Source of the DNA: Brevipalpus yothersi
Lineage: Eukaryota; Arthropoda; Arachnida; Trombidiformes; Tenuipalpidae
Direction: 5' to 3'
Assembly: GCA_003956705.1 (NCBI GenBank)
Contig: QZCP01000042.1
Location: 62,001 to 126,000 of the forward strand
Length of the DNA: 64,000 nt
The notes under the pieces were generated by a model. That model was not told the DNA's origin and ran no database searches. It saw only the letters and a list, made by a program, of their open reading frames with translations. Both the position numbers and the translations under genes were made by a program. Each line of letters starts with the position of its first letter. Position 1 is the first letter of the stretch. This document shows, piece by piece, positions 48,271-57,424 of this stretch.

Positions 48271-50706
48271 TCATTGGATCTCAAACATGAAATCTACATC
48301 TGATGTCCAATATTCTCGAGGATCTTGCTGATTGCAAGGAATCATGACAATTCTGCTCTTGATTTGTGAAATTGGAATTACATCTATTATATTTGAAGTT
48401 TGGATGCGCCAAAAATGATGATACTCCCCAGAAGATACTATTCTTGCAAGAATCGGGCAACAAGGCTGTATATCTGTGAAAAAGCTACGAGAGTTCATTG
48501 TTTTATACTGTGTTACAACAGCAAACATATCTGATGCATTTATGGCTGTTTCAAGCATGATTGGGAAATTCACACGGGAAACGAAGTATGAAATGTCAGC
48601 AAAAATTTTCTTGTTGAATCTATCGAAATATGTTATTGAATAACTAGAGCTATTGCAACCAGGTCGCCAGGCTAGTGAGTGGAAAACCTCCTGATTTCGT
48701 TTAACTCTTGCATGAACTCTATATTTGTTCTCAATTGGTGAGACACCATGCCTGGTTAGTAAGTTTGTGATTCTTCTATCCGTTATTTGTGCATATTTAC
48801 TATACTGAGTTAAATTGATATTAATCTGGGATTTCTCTCTAATTTCTCTTGGAATCTCGGATGAAAATCGAAAATTTTGGCTTTGATGATGGTATTCTTG
48901 CATGGATTTCGTAACTATGTATTCTCTTGACAACTGACTACCGAAAAATCTAGTACCGTGGATAAATTTTTTCAGGTTGAAAAGATTGCCTTCAAATACA
49001 AATGCGGAAAAATCTTGCAAGGTTCCATGTTTCCTGCAGCCACTTGCCAGATGTCGTAAGAAATGAATGTTTGGAGTCAATAAACCTTTTCCATGAACTT
49101 GTTCGAATGCTTCCGCGTATGAATCGAGTAAATATTCAGCACGATCAATCAAATGAGCTGTTAAATTCTCTTTCGACAGTATCTTGATAGAATACGACAG
49201 GATGAGTAGCATTGCGAGATCGTTTGTGGGTATCTTGCCTTTGAAGAATGGAACTAGCAAGAATAACCAAAACTTGTAGGTGTTTGCTTTGAAACGAGCC
49301 ATATTGTCAAGACTTTCAGGCTTACGCTTGAAATCATGTGGGAATTTGACATTTTTCAACATTATTTTCGAAAGTCTTGCAATGTTGTCTGTGAGAATGA
49401 TTTTCAGATGATTTTTCACAACTCCGAGTAGAACGCAATGCATATAGTCAACCGGAATTTGGTCTGGAAGCTTCATGAATTGAGATAAAGTACATGGGCC
49501 TTTGATCCCATGGAAAGGAATTCCTCGATCAACTGCAATATTTGCATGTGAGATGAACATTTCATGCGTTCTCATTAACATTTCATGCCTGTTGCTGAAT
49601 GGATAAACATGTTTCCGCGTCCTTCTACACCCCATGGTGCTCTGATAAGACACTCCTTTGTCGAGGCAGTGTGCGCACCCAAAGTAACCATTGAATTGCT
49701 TCATGTTCAAACTTTTCGCCTTCGCGACCATATCCATCACAACATTGCCAGTCCTCACATGAATATAGTAGTTTTTACCTCCCTCATGCATGAATATAGG
49801 ATCGTTCTGTATTGCTCTATATTGCTCAAGGAACCCATGATTCCATAGCTGTTGATGATCACACCGGACTTTTCCAGTGTATAAACAGGCGAGACCCACG
49901 TTTTCTTTCTTGAATCTTACATGATAAGGCAACTCACCAATGGAAAAAGCAATTGGTGTCATGCAATCAGTTGATGACTTAGTCAATGGAGCATCATCAT
50001 TATTCAACGAAAGCGTAATTTTCAGGTCACTTTCACCATGATTTACTGAATCAGCCCAAATTTCTCTGTAATTTGAGTTTGTCACAAATCCATTGAATAA
50101 AAACGATGGTCTTGTGAGAACTTCAAGGTTCCTACGGACAATTAGCTTGATTGTCTTCCTCATGTCATAGACGTCCAGTTCACCAAAATCATAGTCACAT
50201 CGATGCTCTGTCTCGACAAGTTCTTGTCCGAGTGAGCAAAATTTCAGCGATTTCGTGAGGAAACTATTATTCTTGAATGATTTCCGGAATGCTGTGTAAT
50301 TCTTGGCAAACTTGAAATCAAAACTGAGCTCTCTGATGTATTTTATCAGCATGTAAAGCTTCTTGCGATGTGATGTTGGCAATTTCATTTGAGTGAAAAT
50401 GTCTTCAATCAGGAAACTGATACAATTTTGCATATCATATGCACTTCCATCAGAACTCGAAGAATTGTCAGATTCATGCATGAACTCAGAGAAAGAGGTC
50501 CTTCTCTCGCTCTCACCTGTGAATTCTACCCCATGATCTGAGTTCGAAGATGACTCATTACTATGGTTACTGCACATACGTGATGATGTTGATGAGGAAG
50601 AACTCACATGTGATGAAGAGGGAGAGGAAGTTGAATTTCTCCGAAACCGTTTTGAAGATCTAATAATTTGATCACATCTATTTGCTCTTGTGAAGCGTGA
50701 AAACAT
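48271..50706 (-). CDS. CMC-superfamily (EnSpm/Plavaka-like) DDE transposase
   Basis: Intact single-exon frame of 811 residues from the ATG at 50706. The first ~90 residues are Ser-rich and look disordered. The catalytic core follows the layout of the animal Tnp2-related transposases: NNDDAPLTKSS (first Asp, 237 or 238), then IGELPYHVRFKKEN, a zinc-knuckle-like GCAHC (344/347), the second Asp with PVDYMHCVLLGV (420), and the Glu in FVFEGNLFNLKKF (572) followed by IHGTRFFGSQL. The RNase-H-fold enzyme cuts element ends and inserts them elsewhere. No stop, frameshift or missing catalytic residue is seen. Which CMC subgroup it belongs to is uncertain; the family call rests on motif order from memory. 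It is divergent from the BEN genes and shares their promoter region. Confidence 0.83.
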   Translation of the reverse strand: MFSRFTRANRCDQIIRSSKRFRRNSTSSPSSSHVSSSSSTSSRMCSNHSNESSSNSDHGVEFTGESERRTSFSEFMHESDNSSSSDGSAYDMQNCISFLIEDIFTQMKLPTSHRKKLYMLIKYIRELSFDFKFAKNYTAFRKSFKNNSFLTKSLKFCSLGQELVETEHRCDYDFGELDVYDMRKTIKLIVRRNLEVLTRPSFLFNGFVTNSNYREIWADSVNHGESDLKITLSLNNDDAPLTKSSTDCMTPIAFSIGELPYHVRFKKENVGLACLYTGKVRCDHQQLWNHGFLEQYRAIQNDPIFMHEGGKNYYIHVRTGNVVMDMVAKAKSLNMKQFNGYFGCAHCLDKGVSYQSTMGCRRTRKHVYPFSNRHEMLMRTHEMFISHANIAVDRGIPFHGIKGPCTLSQFMKLPDQIPVDYMHCVLLGVVKNHLKIILTDNIARLSKIMLKNVKFPHDFKRKPESLDNMARFKANTYKFWLFLLVPFFKGKIPTNDLAMLLILSYSIKILSKENLTAHLIDRAEYLLDSYAEAFEQVHGKGLLTPNIHFLRHLASGCRKHGTLQDFSAFVFEGNLFNLKKFIHGTRFFGSQLSREYIVTKSMQEYHHQSQNFRFSSEIPREIREKSQININLTQYSKYAQITDRRITNLLTRHGVSPIENKYRVHARVKRNQEVFHSLAWRPGCNSSSYSITYFDRFNKKIFADISYFVSRVNFPIMLETAINASDMFAVVTQYKTMNSRSFFTDIQPCCPILARIVSSGEYHHFWRIQTSNIIDVIPISQIKSRIVMIPCNQQDPREYWTSDVDFMFEIQ

Positions 50707-50743
50707 CTTGTTGGAAAGTGAATATTGTGACTGATTAACAAAA
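50707..50743. promoter_or_regulatory. 37-base divergent intergenic region of the transposon
   Basis: This is all that separates the transposase ATG (minus) from the first BEN gene ATG (plus). It is too short for two conventional promoters plus UTRs, so transcription start sites probably lie inside the opposing genes or transcripts overlap (inference). Confidence 0.55.
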
Positions 50744-51835
50744 TGCCAAAGAGATCAGGTAAGTTCAAGCAAGGTGAAAGAGTTCACATGTAGTAATTGT
50801 TTGTTTCATCAGCTGATTTCTCAAGTGCAAGCTCTAACTTATCAGATTCCGAGGACAGTATAGGTATTTAATCTAAATCATAGTTCATGCATGATTCTGA
50901 AATGAAATATCTTCTAGCTTCCTCTGTTTTGCAACGTCCGAGGGGGAAGCGACCTGCCAGACATGATTCTCAAATACCTGCAGATTCTGGGGCTAATCAA
51001 CAGATTCTTGCAAGACTAGTAGAAATCTCATCCAAAATCGATGATCTAGACAAACAGATGAGCAAAGTACAAAAATCACTCAAGAAGCTAGAAAACCCTG
51101 CTACAGTTGGTAGATCCCCCAAATCAATAACCAAAGAGAAGCTGGAAAGACGGATTGAGTCCAAGTTGATTGAGAAGCGAGAAAATAGAAAGGTAAGAGC
51201 TGTCGATTACATGCAAGTTTCTCAGGTTCCTCTGTAATTACTAGTGGAAAGAAAAAATTGAGGAAAATTTATCAAATCTCGGCATTGAGGACGCAAAGTG
51301 TGTGAAAATCTGCGATCTCATGCTGACGGGACCAATCAGAGCTACTTTCTACCCTCTTCATATTGCTCGCGCACTTTTTGGTGAAGAACATCTGAGTAAA
51401 CATATGATAGGCCCAAAATTGTGTTCTTTCCGGGATGGCAATAGGAAATTATATCTCCCAGATGACGATGAGAAGAAACTCCGTGATGTCCTCCGAATCA
51501 TCACGAGTTCATATCTGGAATCAACTGAATGGAGATTTTTTGTCAGAGATGTTATAAATCAAGCTTCCAGAAACTGGTTGACTAAGAATGGAGTGAATGA
51601 GCAAAATCATGCAAGAAATGATCAGAGCTCACCAGAGTCAACTTCCTCCCACATGAATCGAACACAATCAACTCTGATTGAGACTGTTGTTGATGGAAAG
51701 AATGCAGGCAATGACATTCCAAATCCATCAAATTCAGACAAGAGTGACAATGATTCTCAAGTGCAACAAAACTCAGGCAAGAATAAGAAGTCTGGAAGCC
51801 AGAAGAGAGGCTCCAGAGGTGGAAAGAAGAATTAA
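50744..51835 (+). CDS. Transposon-borne BEN-domain protein 1
   Basis: Exons 50744-50759, 50814-50864, 50918-51192 and 51245-51835 join in frame to 310 residues. A Ser-rich start is followed by a predicted coiled coil (SSKIDDLDKQMSKVQKSLKKL), a Lys/Arg/Glu stretch ending EKRENRK, then at the fourth exon WKEKIEENLSNLGIEDAK and the BEN domain: IARALFGEEHLSKH, a LYLPDDDEKKLRDVLRIIT helix, and the family's closing motif WRFFVRDVINQASRNW. BEN domains bind DNA and serve in chromatin silencing and in some viruses. The last ~80 residues are Ser/Asn/Lys-rich and basic. By analogy with accessory proteins of CACTA elements it may bind the repeated palindromes in the element (inference). Confidence 0.78.
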
Positions 51836-52141
51836 CGGAATTCCTGCAATGAATGTGTTTTACATGCATGGACTCTGGAAAACATGCATGAATTATTTTT
51901 TCTCTGGGAAATGGTGATATAAGCTTCAATTTATTTTGGTTTCTGCGCATGTTCTTTACGCATGACCTCTGCGCATTTCTTTTTCTTTTTTCCGCTTTTT
52001 TTCTTTGTTTTCATTTGTTTACACGTTCTTCCATGTGCCGGTCAGCTTAATTGCTCTCATTTTCATCTGTTTTTAATTATCATTCCTGAGTTAATTATCA
52101 GCTGGAAATATTTATAAGAATTCAGTTTGTGAGTCCACTTT

Positions 52142-53233
52142 ATGGCAAGAACCAAACAAACTTGCAGGAAAACTGGGAAAACATTATGTAAGTGATCTTA
52201 GTTCGATCGAGTTTTTGTTTTTGTAAGATTGATTGACATCTCTTTGTTCTCAGCTGTTGCAACTTTTCCTCTCAATCAAAGTAGTCAATCAACAATGAGC
52301 TCAGATGATTCAATAAGCTCAGGTAAGAAATCAAATTCTAGTCTAAGTTCATGCATGAAATATTCTTTCTTCTCAGTTTCTAGCCCAGTGAGCAAGAAAC
52401 GAAGAGCTGAGAAAAATCCTGCCAAGAATTCATGCAATCATCTCTGTTGTGATAAAATACTTGGCAAACTGCGTAAACTTTCAGAAGATCAAATCATTAT
52501 CAAGAATGAATTGACCAAAATCAATGAAATCATGTGTGAATTCGGTAGAATTGAACAACAGCCTACAGGGAATCCTAAACGTGGAGAGAAAGTGGCAGAA
52601 TCAATCCTTAGCGAACAAATCAAAGCAAGAATTGAAGCCAAGAGAGCGAATAAAAAAGTGAGTATTTGTATGAAAACTGAGTTCCATGCATGATTCTGAG
52701 ATTTTTTCTTTTTTCATGTCTGAAGTGGATAGACAAAGTGAAAGTGCTGGAGGTTGAAGGTATCGATGATGCTATCATGGATGAAGTTCGCGATTCCTTA
52801 TTACGAGGACCTAGCAACCCGAAAAGAATCACGGTTGAAATAGCGAAGCGAATCTGGCAAGAAGACTACATGAAAACGCGAATGTTAGGTCCCAAGACGC
52901 GAGAAGCTCGAGTAGGAGAGAGAACTGAGTTGATCAGTGAAAGTCAGGTGCAAAAGCTCAAAGGTATGTGAAAACATGCAAGACTTCAATTTTCATGCAT
53001 GAAATTTGTTGATTAGCTGAATTTTCCTCTTTCATGCAGAAATTCTGAGTGTTTTAACAACTCAGCTATTGGGTAAGACAGAATGGCGATATTTTGTGCG
53101 AGATCCCATAAATCAAGCTTCACGTGATTCAAGGGGTTGGAAAAAACATCGTGCTTCAGCAACTGTATCAAAACCAGGCGAGAAAGATGCTGATGATAAT
53201 GATCCAAACGAGAAATCAACCGAGGACAAATGA
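52142..53233 (+). CDS. Transposon-borne BEN-domain protein 2
   Basis: Exons 52142-52187, 52254-52322, 52377-52657, 52726-52963 and 53040-53233 join in frame to 275 residues. Layout is the same as in BEN protein 1: short Ser-rich start, coiled coil (KILGKLRKLSEDQIIIKNEL), a basic Lys/Arg/Glu stretch, then WIDKVKVLEVEGIDDAI, IAKRIWQEDYMKTR and the BEN end motif WRYFVRDPINQASRD. The splice junction Lys|Trp before the BEN region is at the same place and phase as in protein 1, so the pair arose by tandem duplication, with one more intron here. The acidic C-terminal tail (EKDADDNDPNEKSTEDK) contrasts with the basic tail of protein 1. The strong divergence of the BEN core suggests specialised roles. 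Confidence 0.76.
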
Positions 53234-53869
53234 ATTCTCATATCTTGCAAGAAATTATCAATAATCCTAGTTACTCATTGAATTCATGCAAGACTTTTCT
53301 CAATTACTCATTCCATAATAATCTCAATATCAACTGCCAAAATTTATCTCAAAGTTGCCAAAATATGTGTTTCAGTTGAATTTCATACAAGAATTTATCA
53401 ATGTTCTCAAAAAATTCTCATATTTATATACTCAATTCAATACTCAATTTTGATTAAATTTTCCGGATCTTCCATGTTTTATCTACATCTTTTGCTCTAT
53501 TCCTTGTGTGAATCCACAACAATCAACAAAGAATTGCGATGAATTGATAAATTCTAATGAAATATGAACATTTCCGCTCATTGTCCTCCTGATATCATCG
53601 ATATCATGCAAGAAACTTCGATTTCTACCAATTCATGGGGGAAATGATAGCTATTTACCATGCATGAATGCTATTCAATCAAACAGAACAAGGTGTGAAA
53701 ATCAGCTTTATGCAGCATGATTATATTATATTGATCGATGAAACTAACGAAAATTCTCGAAATCCTGTCAAACTAGCCTGAAATCGACAAATTTTCCTCT
53801 TTTTGCACATGAAAATTTTGCGCATTCGTGTGCCATATGCGACGAAATTTTCATCCCCAAATTTTGCGC
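53234..53869. other. Right subterminal region of the transposon
   Basis: Non-coding DNA with about six copies of the palindromic motif and several TTTGCGCA-type words close to the end. The left side has a comparable but shorter subterminal region at 48000-48270. Confidence 0.6.
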
Positions 53870-53895
53870 AAATTTGCATCTTTTTTTCTCCCGGG
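53870..53895 (-). repeat. Right terminal inverted repeat
   Basis: Reverse complement starts CCCGGGAGAAAAAAAGATGC and pairs with the left end at 47974. Confidence 0.85.
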
Positions 53896-53933
53896 TCCAG
53901 CCGGAGAAATCATAAGACTAAGTACAGAAAGAG

Positions 53934-53954
53934 AGTGAGTGAGTGAGTGAGTGA

Positions 53955-53988
<34 letters not shown>
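53934..53988. repeat. Compound (GAGT)n-(GT)n-(GA)n microsatellite
   Basis: Three adjoining simple repeats about 40 bases outside the right end of the transposon. Confidence 0.9.
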
Positions 53989-54079
53989 AGGAACAGCTAA
54001 ATTCATGTGAGAATTTTTCGAATCCAAGTTGGAAACATATCCGTATAATTGGAAGAATTATTGTCCAGTTCAACTAATA

Positions 54080-54540
54080 GTATTGTAACGAGACACGGGA
54101 AATGACCAAAAGACAAAAATTAATTTAACTAATGTGTCATTCACTAACTTAAAACCTAAAATAGCTGGCTAATTTTTTTGAGTGGGAATCGGGGGGAAAT
54201 TGTGGTGGTATGTGGTGGTTTCTTCTAGCTTCACTATACTATCTCCTACCTATCGAGTTCTGTTTGAGAGGATGTTCTACTTTCCTATTCTGTTCTAATC
54301 AAGGCTATAACGATGATCTATCGGGAAGCTCTAGCGTGGTTCTATCTTGCTGTAAGAGGAAGTTCCAAGTTAACGCGAAGTATCTGGACCTGACTGGAAT
54401 GCTTATAACGAAGTTTATTGGCAGAAACTGATCGCTGAATACATGAGTGAGAATAATTGGAACAACGTAGTAGTAGTAATATAAAAACTCTATTTATTCT
54501 TATTATCTATTCTTATGGTTTTCGAGATAGAGGAGCCAAA
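54080..54540. other. Possible solo LTR-like segment, otherwise no gene
   Basis: Base composition is less AT-biased than its surroundings. It begins TGTAACGAGACACGGG and contains a TATAAAA-like box (atataaaaactc) near 54480. I could not find the matching end or a target duplication, so the call is tentative. Confidence 0.2.
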
Positions 54541-54996
54541 AGGAAAAAAATTTGGAATGCACATGAACAATTGTTTCTCTAGTGATGTGGAATTTGTTTC
54601 TAAGTAATCATCTTGAATTGGAAAAGTTCTTACATTTGGTCAGCTTTCTTTCTCTCTCTCATGTTAGATTCGTAATGGTCAATATGTGTTTCGGTGTTGG
54701 CTGATCGAATCACAATTTTGTAAGCTTAGATAAATCTTGGAGGTCAATCTCTGGTTTGCCTCCGTCCCTAGATATAAACTCAATATCTCCAGAATCGATA
54801 GCTTTCATGCCAAGAATTTGCCCATATCATGATAAACCTCCAAAAATTCTTATCCAAATCTAGGCGAACATTCTGTCTTGTCAACTAAGTCAATTGCTTT
54901 CCTACATGGGACTCAATCTACTGAGCTTACCCCACGGAGTCTCTTCTACCCACTCAAATCCTGATATCTGCGAATTGTGCGAATGCTAGTGAGTAC

Positions 54997-55434
54997 CTAT
55001 CTACGAAGTCCAACTATCCATCCTATAACGCCTCTACCTCTTGTAGTTCGCGTTCTTGCTGTGAGTCTATTGCTGGGCCTCCTTGTTGTAGACTTTCTTG
55101 TTATTTTCTTCTTCGTTTTCATCACCTTTGTCGACCTCTTCGTGAGCCTCTCAGTGGTTCTTATCAGTTTTTTGGTTGTTTTGTTGATTGCTTTAGCTCT
55201 TGATGGGATTTTTTTCATTTTGCCTGCAGCAGCTTCTGCTGGGATTGTAAGATTTTGTTTCAAAAGATAAAATATTCCTTTTGAAGCTTGAATATTACCT
55301 TGCTTGGCAGTCATTTCCTTGCGAATTCTGACAGATTTTTTAGTAGAAAATTTTCCACAGTCAACATTGACTATAACAGCACTCGAAATGATCACAAATA
55401 CCAACATGAGGCTGATCGGTTGCATTTTGCTCAT
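54997..55434 (-). CDS. Small secreted Lys/Arg/Thr-rich protein with possible 60-base intron
   Basis: Starts at the ATG at 55434 (or 55425) with a signal peptide (MQPISLMLVFVIISSAVIVN). It is a paralogue of the gene at 46813, sharing the STKKSVRIRKE block after the signal. The rest is strongly basic (KKLIRTTERLTKRSTKVMK, RRPSNRLTARTRTTRG). A 60-base stretch at 55239-55298 has a good donor (CAAG|gtaata) and acceptor (atcccag), is AT-rich, and is a multiple of three with no stop. Splicing gives 125 residues; retention gives 145. The retained stretch (GIFYLLKQNLTIP) is unlike the rest of the protein, so I favour splicing. Function unknown; the family theme is a positively charged, Thr-rich secreted polymer-binding type of protein (inference). 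Confidence 0.68.
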   Translation of the reverse strand: MSKMQPISLMLVFVIISSAVIVNVDCGKFSTKKSVRIRKEMTAKQGNIQASKGIFYLLKQNLTIPAEAAAGKMKKIPSRAKAINKTTKKLIRTTERLTKRSTKVMKTKKKITRKSTTRRPSNRLTARTRTTRGRGVIGWIVGLRR

Positions 55435-56317
55435 GAATACCTTTGTCAACCTGAATGGTTGGAAAGCACGAGGAAATTCTGATAGAAAATAACACGTACT
55501 ACTCTCAAGCACAATCAAGAATACTCCCATATTCATTGGAAGTTGAGATCAATATGAGCGCCTAATTTGAAGGAAAGAATAAGAACTTTCGATTAACTCA
55601 AGTCCTCTCATGCCATTCTGGTGCTTTCGAATGGCTTGCCTCACATCCCTGGCTTATTTCAACCGATTGCCTCCATTTGGATGCACCTTTACAGGGTTGC
55701 TCAAGATAGCCCTCTAGAAAGTTTTTCTGCTACACATTTGGAAGTATCCTTAGGATATTTGAACAATTTATGGATAAGAATTAGTTTATGATAAAATGAG
55801 TACTTTACAACTTTAGACAGAATTTCATCATGCAATGCTCTAGAAACGCTCTCCCAAGAATGCAATTCTCAGAGTTTATTGAGAAATGTGAGATGAGTTG
55901 TTAAAGAGTTGATCTCATCAGATCAGGTCCCTCTCGAGAATCATTCAAAGACTGAACAGATGACCCCGATCATCTTTCCTTTGAATATTTCCTCTTTCGA
56001 GATATGGCTGAGTCAAAGATATGTTCGGTCTATGAAATGAATTATCTCAACGCTCAACTATCAGGGTGGCTATGTATGTAGCTTCCTCCCATTTTCAGCC
56101 TATGAGAGATGATTATTAACTTTGCTGGGATAACTTCGTCGGTGCTCAATTTGGTCCATGGGTCCTGAATTCATCTTGAAGTTCAGATATTCTTGATGCA
56201 GGTGTTTGATAAAATCATTAAGACTTGATCATTCGATCATGAGAGGTCTTCCCATGGACATTCCTTGTTCCCTCTGCACCTGAATCTTTTAGATCGTTTC
56301 GTCGAAGATGGAATTGA
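55435..56317. other. Spacer between basic-tail gene and astacin
   Basis: No coding signal on either strand that I can support. Confidence 0.45.
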
Positions 56318-57424
56318 TCAAACTGATCTTAATCGAGTTGTGAATCGTTTAGATCGCTTAGAGGATATTTTCAAGATCTTTCGCGTGGACAGTCTCCTGG
56401 TAGATCGACTCGATGATCTCCTGGTAATTCGGGTAGTTCTCCTGGTTGACCGTTTTGAAGATGATCTAATTGATTTCCTAGTTGTTCTCCTATTAGACCG
56501 TGTTGATGATGATTTATTTGGTTTCCGAGTTGTCCGTCTTGTGGATCTTCTGGTAGATAATTTCGGTGCTTTGGGTTTCTTCTCTGGACATTCGTACAAT
56601 TTGTTGATTTTTCTCACATCAATCTCACTCAATGTTTTCGCTTTTCCAATTTGAACATTTTGTTCCTTGGGTACAATAGTTGGCTGCCAATTTCTAGAAA
56701 AAGCTGTGGAAGCGTAGTGCATCACACTGCCATAATCATATTTTTCACCCAAAAATTGGCTCTCATCTTTTGATGCCTTCTCAAAATTATATTCCATGCC
56801 TCTTTGAATGTTATTCCATTTGATGGTCACATATTTATCTCGATCATATCGACTTTGCTCATGCCAAAATCCTACAGCATGCATCAATTCATGCTCAACT
56901 GTGGGAACCCATAAACACCCATCTCCAAGGAAGAGTTCTTGTACCTTCGATCGACGACCAATAGATGAAGCGCAACCATCTCCACGAATGATTTTGATAT
57001 AATATTCATCATCAGACTTTTTGGGCACAAATTTTATGCATGTTTTGGTATGATAAGTTTTCATGGCTCTTGCGATGACAGCTCGCTCTTTTTCCGAGTA
57101 TTTTTTCGATATTGTGTAAGGAATTGTGCCATTTGGCCATCTCAGATCAAGATTGCGTAAAGCATTTCTTTGCCTGGATGGTGTGATAATATCACCTTGG
57201 AATTTTCCAGAATTATAGATTACTGATTCATTTCCAACAAAAGTGTCACTTGCCAATCTATCACCATTCCGAAAATCTGGTCTTCCCAGAGGTATTCCGT
57301 CATCATCAGACTTTGTAGATTTCATAGAACCAGTGGGTAACTTAGTTCGCCGTTTGGAAGAAGAACGATAGGCAGCCAGATTTGAGATCACCATAACAAG
57401 GATAAAAATCCTCAGATGCCTCAT
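56318..57424 (-). CDS. Astacin (M12A) zinc metalloprotease with Arg/Ser/Thr-rich tail
   Basis: Secreted metalloendopeptidase of 368 residues in one exon. The first ATG in frame is at 57424 and opens a signal peptide (MRHLRIFILVMVISNLAA). A propeptide of ~85 residues leads to the catalytic domain, starting near NLDLRWPNGTIPYTIS. The zinc site HELMHAVGFWHEQSR supplies His 178, 182 and 188 and catalytic Glu 179, and the Met-turn is SVMHY (Met 235). Cysteines at 129, 151, 170 and 279 fit the astacin disulfides. The protease domain ends at about 280 (INKLYECP). Instead of CUB, EGF or ShK modules it carries 88 residues of RRSTRRTTRK-like repeats with no cysteine. That tail resembles those of neighbouring basic secreted proteins. 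All catalytic residues are present, so it should be active. Confidence 0.93.
   Translation of the reverse strand: MRHLRIFILVMVISNLAAYRSSSKRRTKLPTGSMKSTKSDDDGIPLGRPDFRNGDRLASDTFVGNESVIYNSGKFQGDIITPSRQRNALRNLDLRWPNGTIPYTISKKYSEKERAVIARAMKTYHTKTCIKFVPKKSDDEYYIKIIRGDGCASSIGRRSKVQELFLGDGCLWVPTVEHELMHAVGFWHEQSRYDRDKYVTIKWNNIQRGMEYNFEKASKDESQFLGEKYDYGSVMHYASTAFSRNWQPTIVPKEQNVQIGKAKTLSEIDVRKINKLYECPEKKPKAPKLSTRRSTRRTTRKPNKSSSTRSNRRTTRKSIRSSSKRSTRRTTRITRRSSSRSTRRLSTRKILKISSKRSKRFTTRLRSV

Larger units (their letters stand above)
48253..53668. repeat. Dispersed palindromic motif of the transposon
   Basis: Copies close to TTCATGCATGAA or TTCTTGCAAGAA occur, for example, at 48253, 48441, 50473, 50884, 51005, 51607, 51882, 52348, 52684, 52992, 53242, 53283, 53603 and 53659. 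Perfect 12-base palindromes include 48441, 50473, 52348 and 52992. They fall in introns, UTRs and coding DNA, with a cluster in the right subterminal region. I noticed few comparable copies elsewhere in the window, but did not count exhaustively. Confidence 0.75.
47974..53895. mobile_element. 5.9 kb DNA transposon with CMC-type transposase and two BEN-domain genes
   Basis: Bounded by 26-base inverted repeats that begin CCCGGGAGAAAAAA and match at 24 of 26 positions. Immediately outside both ends lies TC, compatible with a 2-base target duplication, though two bases prove little. Inside are an intact 811-residue DDE transposase on the minus strand and two BEN-domain genes on the plus strand, with start codons of the divergent pair 37 bases apart. 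Many copies of a palindromic motif near TTCATGCATGAA or TTCTTGCAAGAA are spread through it. The ends lack the CACTA of classical CACTA elements. With intact frames and readable termini the copy looks young and possibly autonomous (inference). It interrupts a minus-strand cluster of secreted-protein genes. Confidence 0.82.

Noticed and set aside
47974..53895. Classical CACTA element
   Set aside because: The termini begin CCCGGG rather than CACTA, so only membership of the wider CMC group is supported, through the transposase.
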